64,000 bases of DNA from Pseudomonas azerbaijanoccidentalis (GCF_019145495.1 NZ_JAHSTU010000009.1:1-64000); one strand, 5' to 3'; shown: positions 41,610-50,380, counted from the first letter of the stretch. Numbers and translations: made by a program. The notes: generated from the letters alone by a model not told the origin.

Positions 41610-41694
41610 GTAGGCGCTGCCGAAGGCTGCGATCTTTTGATCTTGCCTTAAAAAAGCAAAGTCAAAAGATCGCAGCCTGCGGCAGCTCCTACAG
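41610..41694. repeat. Dispersed inverted repeat, probable terminator
   Basis: GTAGGCGCTGCCGAAGGC...CTTTTGATC pairs with its complement ending GCGGCAGCTCCTACAG around an AAAAAAG loop, 24 bp after the b561 stop. Confidence 0.8.
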
Positions 41695-41828
41695 GTAGGT
41701 ACGGCTCCCACCTGTCAACTTTGACAGTTACGTCCTCTCGAAAATGCGCGTTCAATGCTCGAAGACTGCAGTGGCCTCGAACGGGGCCAGTCGAACAGCG
41801 TTGATCGTGTCATTCAGGGAGACGAGTC

Positions 41829-43154
41829 ATGTTCAAGACTGCAGGTGTGCGCTTTGTCCGGTGTGTTTTTTACTCGATTTCAATTGCGTCGTTAGCGGGG
41901 TTACTAGGGGCTTGTACGCATTCGTCACCACCCGATCCTGGTGGGCCGAAAAGTTGGGTTGTGGAGAATGTTGCGAGTAAGACGACGCAGGAGTTGTATG
42001 CGGATTGGATCGCACCTGCTGTTTATAAGCGTTCGGGTTCGAAAGTGATAGGCAACTATACAGTTGAAAGCGGTAACTTGATCGGGCCCGATAAGTCGAT
42101 TGGCTCGCTGGTGACTGTACGCCATGCCAACGGCAGCCTCACCGCCATGATTGAGGAGAAAGGTAAAAGTGGTTTGTTGACCATCAACAGTAAGGGGCAA
42201 GGTGATTTTACGCCGAGCCCGACTCTGGATTTTTCTCGTCCTGACACTGTAAATGTTGGCGCGGTGACGCCAACAGACCAGCCAGAGTCCGTTACAGAAG
42301 AACCCTATACTGTTGATGTATTTATCGGTTACTCACGTACTGCTGTCGATGCTGTAGGGGGGGACGTCATAGCGGATGCTCTGGCGAAAGTGGAAAGTGT
42401 CAACCTCGGGTTGCGAAATTCGTTGGTGACAAATGTTTCTTTAAAACTGGTTGGGGTGCAGGTGATTGAGCGAAACTACCCGATGAAAGGTGAAACGCTT
42501 AGAGATCTACCAACAATATTTAGTAAGGGTATTGAAATAAGTCAGCCAGACCTTATCCAGGGTATTTTCTCAAATCACCCAGATGACACCGCAGGAGGAT
42601 GGGGGGAATATAGGGGAAGAAAAGCAATTTCACACGCCATCGGAGAGGCTTTTCGTCACGAAGTTGGTCACAACGCGGGAGGCATGCATTGCTACGCAGA
42701 TGGTGGAGCAATTTCCACTTACGCTTATGGCTATAACAACGGTAAAACAACAACTATTCAATGCGGGAATGAAAGTCCGTTTTACTCAAATCCGTTAGTT
42801 AAGGACGCCAACGATCTACCTTTGGGAAATGTTCTTACAGCGAATATGGCTCGTGTATGGCGTAACAATACTGTTCGATTATCGTCGTATGCACCAACTG
42901 TGATACCACAAGCTCCTCAAAATTTCCGCGCCACACCTTACAGCTCCACGGCTGTAACCTTTGCATGGGACCTGGAGCCGCGTGCAGTCCGATATCAAAT
43001 ATGGCGGGGCATCGTACTTGTCGAAGATACTGAATCTACTGAAATCACCACCACCAATGTGACCGCAGGCCTACAGCGCTATTACGTCGTTGCCGTGTAT
43101 TTCGATGGCACCAAATCACCACCAAGTAATCTTGTCTGGACTAAACCGAAGTAA
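41829..43154 (+). CDS. Metzincin-like metalloprotease lipoprotein with C-terminal fibronectin type III domain
   Basis: 441 residues. A signal peptide with lipobox LLGAC places the lipid on C29, so the mature protein is membrane-anchored with a Pro/Ser-rich start (THSSPPDPGGPKS). H277-E278-x-x-H281-x-x-G-x-x-H287 (HEVGHNAGGMH) is the metzincin zinc signature; the C-terminal ~90 residues (QNFRATPYSSTAVTFAWDLEP ... LQRYYVVAVYFDGTKSPPSN) form an FnIII domain. Codon use is lower in GC than neighbours, hinting at horizontal acquisition. Substrate unknown. It stands alone and ends at a strong terminator. Confidence 0.82.
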   Translation: MFKTAGVRFVRCVFYSISIASLAGLLGACTHSSPPDPGGPKSWVVENVASKTTQELYADWIAPAVYKRSGSKVIGNYTVESGNLIGPDKSIGSLVTVRHANGSLTAMIEEKGKSGLLTINSKGQGDFTPSPTLDFSRPDTVNVGAVTPTDQPESVTEEPYTVDVFIGYSRTAVDAVGGDVIADALAKVESVNLGLRNSLVTNVSLKLVGVQVIERNYPMKGETLRDLPTIFSKGIEISQPDLIQGIFSNHPDDTAGGWGEYRGRKAISHAIGEAFRHEVGHNAGGMHCYADGGAISTYAYGYNNGKTTTIQCGNESPFYSNPLVKDANDLPLGNVLTANMARVWRNNTVRLSSYAPTVIPQAPQNFRATPYSSTAVTFAWDLEPRAVRYQIWRGIVLVEDTESTEITTTNVTAGLQRYYVVAVYFDGTKSPPSNLVWTKPK

Positions 43155-43164
43155 TGAAATAGAT

Positions 43165-43202
43165 AAAACCCACATGAGCCATTAACAGTTCATGTGGGTT
43201 TT
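43165..43202. terminator. Intrinsic terminator between convergent genes
   Basis: AAAACCCACATGA and TCATGTGGGTTTT (13-bp arms) enclose GCCATTAACAGT, 10 bp after the metalloprotease stop; T-run on both strands, so it serves the convergent M14 gene too. Confidence 0.92.
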
Positions 43203-43209
43203 GTTGTAC

Positions 43210-44349
43210 TCAACGCAGCAAATCAACCATATCCGCCACCGTCGTCAAAACATCTTTCCCCAACTGCTTCGACCGCTTGCCCGACCACCCCGTCAACGGG
43301 TTCGGATGATCGTCGTGATCCTTGAATGGCATTTCCAGGGTCAGCGACAGGCAATCAAACTTCTGACCCACGCTGTTGCAGGCCAGCGTCATGTTGGCCT
43401 GGCCTGGCTCATCGCGGGTGTAGCCGTATTTGCTCTGGAAGTCCTTTGTGGTGCGCTTGAGGTGGCTGCGGAAGTGTTCTTCGAGTTTTTCGATGCGCGG
43501 TGTGTAACCCGGGTTGCCTTCGCACGCGGCGGTGAAGACGTGTGGGATTTCCTCGTCACCGTGTGCGTCGATGAACATGTCAACGCCGTACTTTTCCATC
43601 TGCTGCTGTACGAAAAACACTTCCGGGCTGATTTCCGGGCTGGCGTTCTGCCAGGCGCGGTTCAGGTCCTGGCCCATGGCGTTGGTGCGCAGGTGGCCAT
43701 GGAAGGCACCGTCCGGATTCATGTTTGGCACCAGATACAGGTCGGCACTGGCCAGCAGTTTGTTCAGCACCGGGTCGTCGTGGTGTTCCAGGCGTTCGAT
43801 CACGCCTTCCATGAACCATTCGGCCATGTGCTCGCCCGGATGTTGCTGGGCAATGATCCACACTTTGCGCTGGCCTTCGGCGCCGGTGCCTTTGCGCAGT
43901 AACTGGATGTCGCGCCCTTCGACACTCTTGCCGGTGGCCAGCAATTCAGTGCCGGCCTTGGTCAGCGCTTGTTCGATCAGCCAGTCGTGACGGCCACGGC
44001 TGTAGGGTTCGAAGTAGGCGAACCAGGCATGGGTCTGGGTGGCTTCCAGGCAAAAGCGCAGGCAGTCGCCTTCGAAGATGGTCGGTACGCGAAACCAGTT
44101 CACATGATCGTAAGAGGCGACGGCTTGATAACCGTCCCAGGCCTTATTGTAGGAAGACTGGCTGGCATTGTTCAGGCGAAACCAGTGTTCCTGCCCGACG
44201 TGCAGGCCGCTGGCCTTGAAGTGGAACCATTGGAAGTGGTGGCTTTTGGTATCGGGGCGGATGGCCAGCAGTGGCTTGAGCGGATCGCTGAGGTCGATGA
44301 CTTGAATGTTGCCGCTGTCGAAGTTGGCAGTGATATCGAGATTAGCCAC
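43210..44349 (-). CDS. M14-family zinc carboxypeptidase (AGBL/cytosolic type)
   Basis: 379 residues, no signal peptide. Zinc ligands H170 and E173 (QQHPGEHM) and H263 (IDAHGDEE); DLNR near residue 228-231 and LTLEMPF near the end (catalytic Glu) complete the M14 active site. The N-terminal beta domain (ITANFDSGNIQVIDLSDPLKPLLAIRPDTKSHHFQWFHF) is that of cytosolic carboxypeptidase-like (CCP/M14D) proteins. Probably trims C-terminal residues of peptides or deglutamylates proteins. Monocistronic. Confidence 0.93.
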   Translation of the reverse strand: MANLDITANFDSGNIQVIDLSDPLKPLLAIRPDTKSHHFQWFHFKASGLHVGQEHWFRLNNASQSSYNKAWDGYQAVASYDHVNWFRVPTIFEGDCLRFCLEATQTHAWFAYFEPYSRGRHDWLIEQALTKAGTELLATGKSVEGRDIQLLRKGTGAEGQRKVWIIAQQHPGEHMAEWFMEGVIERLEHHDDPVLNKLLASADLYLVPNMNPDGAFHGHLRTNAMGQDLNRAWQNASPEISPEVFFVQQQMEKYGVDMFIDAHGDEEIPHVFTAACEGNPGYTPRIEKLEEHFRSHLKRTTKDFQSKYGYTRDEPGQANMTLACNSVGQKFDCLSLTLEMPFKDHDDHPNPLTGWSGKRSKQLGKDVLTTVADMVDLLR

Positions 44350-44681
44350 GGTTGGGTTCCTGTTTGAGATTTTATGGCGGCTACTTTACACGCAAGAGGA
44401 GGGTGTTAGGAGCGCAGCCAAATCGGACCACCTCGACATGAAGCGCTCTTTCCAGCTTAGCGATCATCCGTGTTACCACCAGCACTCTTTTGGGGCCCAC
44501 CGGTTACAGGATGGGGCGTTTTAACTCGATTTAGCCAAGCATTCGTACGCTGCCCCGACCAACCTTTGCGCGGATTCATCAATCCAATCAATCACGTGCA
44601 TGCCATAGATCGAATTTGGCACGTCCTGTGCTTAATTGGCTTTATGGATAATTGGATACAAAAATACAAAAGGTGCACCCC
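44350..44681. other. 330-bp region upstream of the GntR operon
   Basis: No coding sequence seen. It holds a sigma-54 type element (44617-44632) and, between it and the ATG, TGGATAATTGGATACAAAAATAC, which could bind the GntR protein itself. Confidence 0.6.
44617..44632 (+). promoter_or_regulatory. Sigma-54 (-24/-12) type promoter
   Basis: TGGCACGTCCTGTGCT with GG at 44618-44619 and GC at 44630-44631, 12 bp apart, matches the RpoN consensus TGGCACG-N4-TTGC at almost all fixed positions. It is 50 bp before the GntR start codon. Confidence 0.7.
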
Positions 44682-45350
44682 ATGAAATTTGCCCCTGTCT
44701 ATTCCGAGCGCCAGCCCGTGACTGCCGAGGAGGAGGCTTACAACTTTCTTCTGGAAGCTATTTGCAAAGGACGTTACCGCACCGGCGAACGGCTGATCGC
44801 CGAGGACATCGCCGGTGAAATCGGCATGAGCCGCATGCCGGTGCGCGAAGCGTTTCGTCGTTTGGATGCTGATGGCCTGGTGACGTTGCGGCCCAATCGC
44901 GGCGCCATCGTGCGAGGCTTGAACATCGACGAAATGCGTGAGGTGTTCGAGATGCGCAGTGCTCTGGAAGGGCTCGCCATCCGGGTGGCTGTCGGCAAGA
45001 TGACCGAGCGCCATTTCAGCCATCTGGAGCGTCTGCTCGACGAGATGGACGACTACCGCGAGGACGGTGCCGAGTGGGTCAGCCGCCATCGTGCCTTCCA
45101 TGAATACCTGTGCAGCCTGAGCGAACGCCCGCGCCTGATGCGGCAAATCTCGGCGCTGTATTCGGTGATCGAACCGCACATGCGCTTGTGGCTGCAACAC
45201 GCCGACAAGCCGCGAAGTGCCCGCGACGAACACGCCTCGATCGTGACCGCGTTGCGTTCCGGCGATCCTGATAAAGCGGCGGCGGTGGTGTGCGAGCACA
45301 TCGAAGGCACGATTCCGCGCCTGATTCAGTTTCTCGAGGCTCACCAGTAG
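44682..45350 (+). CDS. GntR-family (FadR/FCD) regulator
   Basis: 222 residues from the ATG at 44682 (AAGG 9 nt upstream). Winged helix: AICKGRYRTGERLIAEDIAGEIGMSRMPVREAFRRLDADGLVTLRPNRGAIV; FCD effector domain MREVFEMRSALEGLAIRVAVGKMTER ... FHEYLCSL ... HASIVTALRSGD, with histidines likely to bind a metal. It heads an operon with an amino acid ABC importer and a gamma-glutamyltransferase and probably senses the imported compound. Confidence 0.9.
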   Translation: MKFAPVYSERQPVTAEEEAYNFLLEAICKGRYRTGERLIAEDIAGEIGMSRMPVREAFRRLDADGLVTLRPNRGAIVRGLNIDEMREVFEMRSALEGLAIRVAVGKMTERHFSHLERLLDEMDDYREDGAEWVSRHRAFHEYLCSLSERPRLMRQISALYSVIEPHMRLWLQHADKPRSARDEHASIVTALRSGDPDKAAAVVCEHIEGTIPRLIQFLEAHQ

Positions 45351-45369
45351 AAGAACAAACACACTTCCC

Positions 45370-45449
45370 GTAGGAGCTGCCGCAGGCTGCGATCTTTTGA
45401 CGTTGCTTCTGAAAGATCAAAAGATCGCAGGCTGCGGCAGCTCCTGCAG
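45370..45449. repeat. Dispersed inverted repeat in the GntR-ABC intergenic gap
   Basis: GTAGGAGCTGCCGCAGGCTG ... CAGGCTGCGGCAGCTCCTGC, about 30-bp arms. It may uncouple GntR expression from the transporter. Confidence 0.8.
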
Positions 45450-45482
45450 GGGACATTCGTTGCAGCCACCTGGAGTCATGTC

Positions 45483-46289
45483 ATGCAAAAGCCTTGCGCG
45501 TTAGTTGCGGTGTTCACCTTGAGTCTGTGTTCCCAATGGGCGTTTGCCGCCCCCGAGCTTCCCGAGCGATTAAGCAAAAGCGAGAAAATCGTCTATTGCT
45601 CCGGCATGGATTCGCCGCCGCTGGTGTCGTTTGACCTGAAGCAAAAACCGGTCGGCCTTCAGGTGGACATGGGCGAAGCGATCGCTCAGCGCTTGGGTGA
45701 CAAGAAAGTCGAATGGCGCATCTCGCCCTTTGCCGGGTTGATCCCGGCATTGCTGGCGCAGCAGTGCGACATGATCGTCGATCAGTTGTTCGACAAACCC
45801 GAACGCCGTGAAGTGATCGACATCGTCAACTTCATGTATTCCAGCCAGTCGATCGTGGTGCCCAAAGGCAATCCGAAATCGGTGAACACGCTGGAGGATT
45901 TGTCAGGGCTCAAGGTCGCGGTCAGTAACGGTTCGACCATCCGCGTGCTGCTGGGCAAAGAGAACGAAAAACTCGAAGCAGCCGGCAAGGCGCCGATGAA
46001 ATTGGTGGTTTACAACGTCGACGCCGATGCCTTCCAGGCCCTGCGCATTAATCAGGTGGACGCCTTCGGCACCACAGTCGAATCTGCCGGCCATTATCAG
46101 CAACTGGCCCCGGATCTGTTCCAGTCAGCGGTGCCGGCCTTCAACCGCATCCTCACCGGCTTCGGTGTGCGCAAAAGTGATCCGCAGCTGACCGTGGCGC
46201 TGACCGAGGTTCTGCAAGGCATGCGCGCCGACGGCAGTTACGCCGCGCTCCTCAGTAAATGGCATGTCGACAGCGACAAACTGGACTGA
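45483..46289 (+). CDS. ABC transporter substrate-binding protein, polar amino acid type
   Basis: 268 residues. Signal peptide LVAVFTLSLCSQWAFAA. Mature part has IVYCSGMDSPPLVSFDLKQKPVGLQVDMGEAIAQRLGDKKVEWRISPFAGLIPALLAQQCDMIVDQLFDKPERREVIDIVNF, the family-3 binding-protein pattern, including the ligand-contacting segment around DMI. Works with the permease and ATPase directly downstream (spacings 11 and 1 bp). Single permease gene implies a homodimeric channel. Confidence 0.92.
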   Translation: MQKPCALVAVFTLSLCSQWAFAAPELPERLSKSEKIVYCSGMDSPPLVSFDLKQKPVGLQVDMGEAIAQRLGDKKVEWRISPFAGLIPALLAQQCDMIVDQLFDKPERREVIDIVNFMYSSQSIVVPKGNPKSVNTLEDLSGLKVAVSNGSTIRVLLGKENEKLEAAGKAPMKLVVYNVDADAFQALRINQVDAFGTTVESAGHYQQLAPDLFQSAVPAFNRILTGFGVRKSDPQLTVALTEVLQGMRADGSYAALLSKWHVDSDKLD

Positions 46290-46300
46290 GGGAAACCCTG

Positions 46301-47068
46301 ATGAACTTCAATTGGGATGTGTTCTGGCAATACCTGTTGCAGCCCAGCGATGTGTACCTGACGGGGCTGTGGCTGACTTGCCTGATCAGCGTTTCGGCGA
46401 TGCTGCTCGGCTGTGTGCTGGGGTTGATCGCGGCGTTGATGAAACTGTCGAGTAACCCGTTGTTGCAATACCCGGTGCGCTTTTATGTCTGGTTGATGCG
46501 TGGCACGCCGCTGCTGGTGCAGATCGTGTTTCTGTACACGGCGTTGGCGGCGGGCGGGATTTTCCGCTTTGAAGACCTCGACCTCGGCTGGTTCATCGTG
46601 CCGGGCAACATTCAGGCTGCGATCATCGCGCTAGGCCTCAATGAAGGCGCCTACATGGCCGAAATCATCCGGGCCGGCATCGGTGCCGTGGACAAGGGCC
46701 AATACGAAGCCGGGCGGTCCCTGGGCATGACGTTCCCCAAATTGATGCGCCGCATCGTGCTGCCACAGGCATTCCGGGTGATCGTGCCGCCGCTGGGCAA
46801 CGAGTTCAACGTGATGCTGAAAAACACCACCCTGGTCAGCGTGATCGGCGTGCAGGAATTGCTGCTCAGCACGCAAATGGTGACCTCGGCGACCTTCCGC
46901 GTGTTCGAGTTGTATCTGGTCGTGGCCATTTATTTCCTGGCATTGACCACGCTCTGGGGCTTCTTCCAGCGCTGGCTCGAGGCGCGCTTCGGTCAGTCCG
47001 ATCGCCCGGCACCGGCCGCCAGCCGGATGTTCGGTCGCAACACCATGAAACTGTTGAGGGGGCGTTGA
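46301..47068 (+). CDS. ABC transporter permease, polar amino acid (HisMQ) type
   Basis: 255 residues from the ATG at 46301 behind GAGGG. Hydrophobic segments with VSAMLLGCVLGLIAALMKLSSN, and the EAA loop EAGRSLGMTFPKLMRRIVLPQAFRVIVPPLGNEF with the following MLKNTTLVSVIGVQELL, signature of amino-acid permeases. Confidence 0.93.
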   Translation: MNFNWDVFWQYLLQPSDVYLTGLWLTCLISVSAMLLGCVLGLIAALMKLSSNPLLQYPVRFYVWLMRGTPLLVQIVFLYTALAAGGIFRFEDLDLGWFIVPGNIQAAIIALGLNEGAYMAEIIRAGIGAVDKGQYEAGRSLGMTFPKLMRRIVLPQAFRVIVPPLGNEFNVMLKNTTLVSVIGVQELLLSTQMVTSATFRVFELYLVVAIYFLALTTLWGFFQRWLEARFGQSDRPAPAASRMFGRNTMKLLRGR

Positions 47069-47069
47069 G

Positions 47070-47849
47070 ATGGCGCACATGAGTGAAGAACTGGTCATCG
47101 AAGCGCTGGATATCCACAAGTCGTTTGGCGACCTGGAAATCCTCAAGGGCATTTCCCTGCAAGTGAAGCGCGGTGAAGTGGTGGTGCTGATCGGGGCGTC
47201 CGGCTCCGGCAAAACCACGTTTATCCGCTGCATCAATTTGCTCGAAGACATTCAGTCGGGGCAGATCCGTGTGGCGGGTCAGCCGATGGGTTATCGCACC
47301 CGGGCCGACGGCAGCCTGGTGCGGGATTCGGAGCGCAACATTGCGCGTCAGCGCCGGGACATCGGCATGGTGTTTCAGCGCTTCAATCTGTTCCCGCACA
47401 TGACCGCCCTGGAAAACATCATCGAGGCGCCCATTCAGGTGTTGGGCGTATCGCGTCAGGCGGCACTGGAGCAGGCGCGGGCGCTGCTCAAGCGGGTCGG
47501 GCTGGCCGAGAAGGCCGACCATTACCCGTCGATGTTGTCTGGTGGCCAGCAACAGCGGGTGGCCATCGCCCGGGCATTGGCGATGAAACCCCAGGCCATG
47601 CTGTTCGACGAACCCACCAGCGCCCTCGACCCCGAGACGGTAGGCGAAGTGCTGCAAGTGATGAAGGAGCTGGCCGAGGAGGGCATGACCATGGTCGTGG
47701 TCACCCATGAAATGGGCTTTGCCCGTGAAGTGGCCGACCGGGTGGTGGTGCTCGATCAGGGTGAACTGATCGAACAGGGGCCGCCCGAGCAGATCTTCAG
47801 CCAGCCGAAGCACGCCCGTACCCGCGCCTTTCTCAGTCGAGTGTTGTGA
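47070..47849 (+). CDS. ABC transporter ATP-binding protein, polar amino acid type
   Basis: 259 residues (start ATG at 47070; a second ATG at 47079 also fits). Walker A IGASGSGKTTFIRCINLLE, signature LSGGQQQRVAIARAL, Walker B MLFDEPTSALDPE, H-loop VVVTHEMGFAREVADRVVVLDQGELIE, and the longer loop YRTRADGSLVRDSERNIARQRRDI after Walker A typical of HisP-like ATPases. Energises the importer with the two genes before it. Confidence 0.94.
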   Translation: MAHMSEELVIEALDIHKSFGDLEILKGISLQVKRGEVVVLIGASGSGKTTFIRCINLLEDIQSGQIRVAGQPMGYRTRADGSLVRDSERNIARQRRDIGMVFQRFNLFPHMTALENIIEAPIQVLGVSRQAALEQARALLKRVGLAEKADHYPSMLSGGQQQRVAIARALAMKPQAMLFDEPTSALDPETVGEVLQVMKELAEEGMTMVVVTHEMGFAREVADRVVVLDQGELIEQGPPEQIFSQPKHARTRAFLSRVL

Positions 47850-47880
47850 GCCCATCAAACAAATCTGTGTGAGTCCTGCC

Positions 47881-49491
47881 ATGTTCAAATTTTCTGCCCA
47901 TGAGTATCCCTACGCCTCGCAACGTCAAAGTGTCTTCGCCAAACGCGGCATGGTCGCCGCCTCGCAACCGCTGGCCGCTGAAGCCGGTATTGAAATCATG
48001 CGTCGCGGTGGCAATGCCATCGATGCGGCGATCGCCACGGCCGCGGCATTGACGGTGGTCGAGCCCACCGGTTGCGGTATTGGTGGCGACGCGTTTGCGT
48101 TGGTCTGGACGCAAAACAAACTGCACGGTCTGAACGCCAATGGCGCGGCCCCGCAAGCCTTGAGCATCGAGGCGGTGAAAGCCGCCGGCCATGAAAAGAT
48201 GCCTTTGCATGGCTGGACGCCGGTGACGGTTCCGGGTTGTCCATCTGCCTGGGCGGAGTTGTCCACGCGTTTCGGTCGACTGCCGTTTGCTGACTTGCTG
48301 CAACCGGCGATCAGTCTGGCGCGCGATGGCTTTCCGGTGTCGCCGGTGGTTGCGCTGCAATGGCAAACCGCGCTGGAAGACTTCACCCCGGACCGCAACG
48401 AAGTGCTGGAGAGTTGGTTCGAGACGTTTCTGATTGAGGGCCGCGCGCCCCGTGCCGGTGAAATGTTCCGCAACCCGGCCCAGGCTCGCACCCTCAGCGA
48501 ACTGGCGGCCAGCGGCTGTGAAAGTCTCTATCGGGGGGCGCTGGCGCAACGGCTGGACGCACACTCCCGGGCCACGGGTGGTTACTTGCGCGCCAGCGAC
48601 TTGCAGGACTACCGCGCGCAATGGGTCGAGCCGATCAAGGTCAATTATCGCGGGGTAGACGTCTGGGAGATTCCACCGAGCGGGCAGGGGCTGGTGGCGT
48701 TGATGACATTGAAGATACTCGAGGGCTTCGACTTCGATCATCGAGACAGTCAACAGACCTGGCATCGTCAACTGGAAGCCATGAAACTCGCCTACAGCGA
48801 TGGCTTGCACTACATCACGGATCCCGAGCACATGCGGGTCGCGGTCGATGATTTGTTGAGTGATCACTATGCAAACCATCGCCGGGCGCAGATTGGCGAA
48901 CAGGCCATCGCCCCGCAGCCGGGCGACCCCCACGCCAGCGGCACCGTCTACCTGGCCACGGCCGACGCCGAAGGCAACATGGTTTCGTTCATCCAGAGCA
49001 ACTATCACGGTTTCGGTTCCGGGGTCGTGTTGCCCGACAGCGGTATCGCCCTGCAAAACCGTGGTGAGGAGTTCAGTCTTGACCCGGCGCACGCCAATTG
49101 CCTGGCCCCGGGCAAGAAGACCTTCCATACCATCATTCCCGGATTCCTCAGCAAGGACGGTGAGGCAATGGGGCCGTTTGGCGTGATGGGAGGCTACATG
49201 CAGCCGCAAGGGCACGTGCAAATGGTAATGAACCTGGTGGATTTCGGACTCAACCCGCAAGCGGCGCTGGATGCTCCGCGCTGGCAATGGCTGGGTGGCC
49301 TGAAGGTTGGTATCGAACAGGACGCGTCGCGAGACATGGCGGCGGCGCTGGCGCGTCGGGGGCACACGGTGGAAGTGGCCTGCGATCTGACCAGTTACGG
49401 ACGTGGGCAGATCATCTTGCGTGATCCTGAAACAGGGGTGTTATGCGGGGGCACCGAGCCACGAACGGATTCGCATATCGCGGTGTATTGA
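47881..49491 (+). CDS. Gamma-glutamyltransferase-family protein without signal peptide
   Basis: 536 residues from the ATG at 47881 (GTGAG 7 nt upstream). The N-terminus GMVAASQPLAAEAGIEIMRRGGNAIDAAIATAAALTVVEPTGCGIGGDAF is the GGT large subunit; the autoprocessing nucleophile is probably T355 in HASGTVYLATADAEGN, followed by SFIQSNYHGFGSGVVLPDSGIALQNRGEEFSLD. Lack of a signal peptide implies cytosolic action on an imported gamma-glutamyl compound, in line with the ABC importer upstream (32 bp gap). True glutathione versus another amide substrate is open; the clade with TVYL rather than TTH in front of the active site is less studied. Confidence 0.88.
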   Translation: MFKFSAHEYPYASQRQSVFAKRGMVAASQPLAAEAGIEIMRRGGNAIDAAIATAAALTVVEPTGCGIGGDAFALVWTQNKLHGLNANGAAPQALSIEAVKAAGHEKMPLHGWTPVTVPGCPSAWAELSTRFGRLPFADLLQPAISLARDGFPVSPVVALQWQTALEDFTPDRNEVLESWFETFLIEGRAPRAGEMFRNPAQARTLSELAASGCESLYRGALAQRLDAHSRATGGYLRASDLQDYRAQWVEPIKVNYRGVDVWEIPPSGQGLVALMTLKILEGFDFDHRDSQQTWHRQLEAMKLAYSDGLHYITDPEHMRVAVDDLLSDHYANHRRAQIGEQAIAPQPGDPHASGTVYLATADAEGNMVSFIQSNYHGFGSGVVLPDSGIALQNRGEEFSLDPAHANCLAPGKKTFHTIIPGFLSKDGEAMGPFGVMGGYMQPQGHVQMVMNLVDFGLNPQAALDAPRWQWLGGLKVGIEQDASRDMAAALARRGHTVEVACDLTSYGRGQIILRDPETGVLCGGTEPRTDSHIAVY

Positions 49492-49705
49492 AAGGCCTGG
49501 TGGGGGCATCAAGGGGGGCGTCCTCCTTGACGCCGACGCAGCTTAGAGACTGTGCGATTGATTCTCAAGTGCTATTTGGCATTAGTTTGCCCTAATGATC
49601 ACAGGCTTCTCTTGCCAACAAATATTCTTTTGATATCATCCGCGCCATCGAATTTGCGGCACCTAAAGACTTCATTAGCCTGAAGCCATAAGCCAGAAAA
49701 CTGGC

Positions 49706-49818
49706 AAAAAAAAGACCCGGCAAAAAGCCGGGTCAAAAACCGTGATTAGCCTGATGAGGAGATAGTCCAGGAGACCGACCTAAGGTCCCTGGTCCATCGA
49801 CTGATCTCGCGATCAGTT
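49706..49818 (-). ncRNA. prrF: PrrF-type iron-responsive small RNA
   Basis: Read on the minus strand from 49818: AACTGATCGCGAGATCAGT (5' hairpin), a middle part with GGTCTCCTGG and ACTATCTCCTCATCAGGC-TAATCACGG, then the terminator GACCCGGC-TTTTT-GCCGGGTC with eight Us. This order and the TCTCCTCATCAGGCTAATCAC core match PrrF RNAs of pseudomonads, which are about 110-120 nt. PrrF is made when iron is scarce and pairs with mRNAs for iron-containing, non-essential proteins. A Fur box covers its promoter. A single copy is seen here; the second prrF copy of other pseudomonads may lie elsewhere. Confidence 0.88.
49714..49734 (-). terminator. prrF intrinsic terminator
   Basis: GACCCGGC/GCCGGGTC with a five-base loop, followed on the minus strand by eight Us (49713-49706). 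Confidence 0.92.
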
Positions 49819-49820
49819 GA

Positions 49821-49839
49821 TGCAATAATAATCATTCTC
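49821..49839 (-). promoter_or_regulatory. Fur box in the prrF promoter
   Basis: On the minus strand GAGAATGATTATTATTGCA matches the 19-bp consensus GATAATGATAATCATTATC at 13 positions and overlaps the AT-rich -10 region just before the predicted start at 49818. Confidence 0.75.
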
Positions 49840-49909
49840 GTTTGCAAGTCAAACGTTTTTATCTATGCGATTGGAAAAATCTTTCCCGTCCTCTCTCTCT
49901 GCCTTCGCT

Positions 49910-50251
49910 TCAACTGTGCTGATGACACTCTAGCGATCGATCCACCATGGCCCTGGCCATGTCGATCATGTGCACCGCGGAAAACGCCAAATCCCTGTTT
50001 GAACCCAGCAAATGGCTGGCGGATTCGTACGCCGTCGCGGCCGCGCAGCGCAACAGGTCCGACGCATGTACCAGCGCCTCTTCACTCTTGATGTTGCGGT
50101 TCACGTCAAAAAAGCGCTCCTCGTTCTGTTCCTCTGAAACAGCTGGTTTCAAGTAATAGTCCAGCGCCCGTTGTGCGGCGGCAGAGCCTTTTGCTGAAGT
50201 GAGCGAGGTGTCGATTTGCAGGTCGGGCAGGTCGTTGGCGGGTTGGTTCAT
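49910..50251 (-). CDS. DUF6124-type small protein
   Basis: 113 residues. The pattern AQRALDYYLKP, FFDVNRNIKSEEALVHASDLLRCAAATAYESASHLLGSNRDLAFSAVHMIDMARAMVDRSLE is that of Pseudomonas-restricted DUF6124 proteins (helical, multi-copy, of unknown role). No signal or membrane segment. Its start region faces the S24 repressor with 129 bp between. It may be controlled by that repressor (inference). Confidence 0.75.
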   Translation of the reverse strand: MNQPANDLPDLQIDTSLTSAKGSAAAQRALDYYLKPAVSEEQNEERFFDVNRNIKSEEALVHASDLLRCAAATAYESASHLLGSNRDLAFSAVHMIDMARAMVDRSLECHQHS

Positions 50252-50380
50252 GGTGATGGCAAACTCCGTGATAGATTCAGATCCGTGAATTCATCCTAGT
50301 ACGATCTGTATTTGTGACCATAATTTAAATACTACAATTTGTGTTTTGACGGCTGGAGCCTGCCACGTATCGTGCCGCAC

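Larger units (their letters stand above)
49492..49909. other. 420-bp region between the GGT operon and the DUF6124-type gene; holds the prrF sRNA
   Basis: Apart from the sRNA (49706-49818) and its Fur-box promoter I see no gene. From 49500 to 49705 sequence is unassigned; GGCATCAAGG...CCTTGACGCC near 49503-49532 may form a weak hairpin after the GGT gene. Confidence 0.6.

Noticed and set aside
47833..49365. Minus-strand open frame of about 510 codons over the GGT gene
   Set aside because: No start signal, no motif, opposite a clear GGT-family protein.
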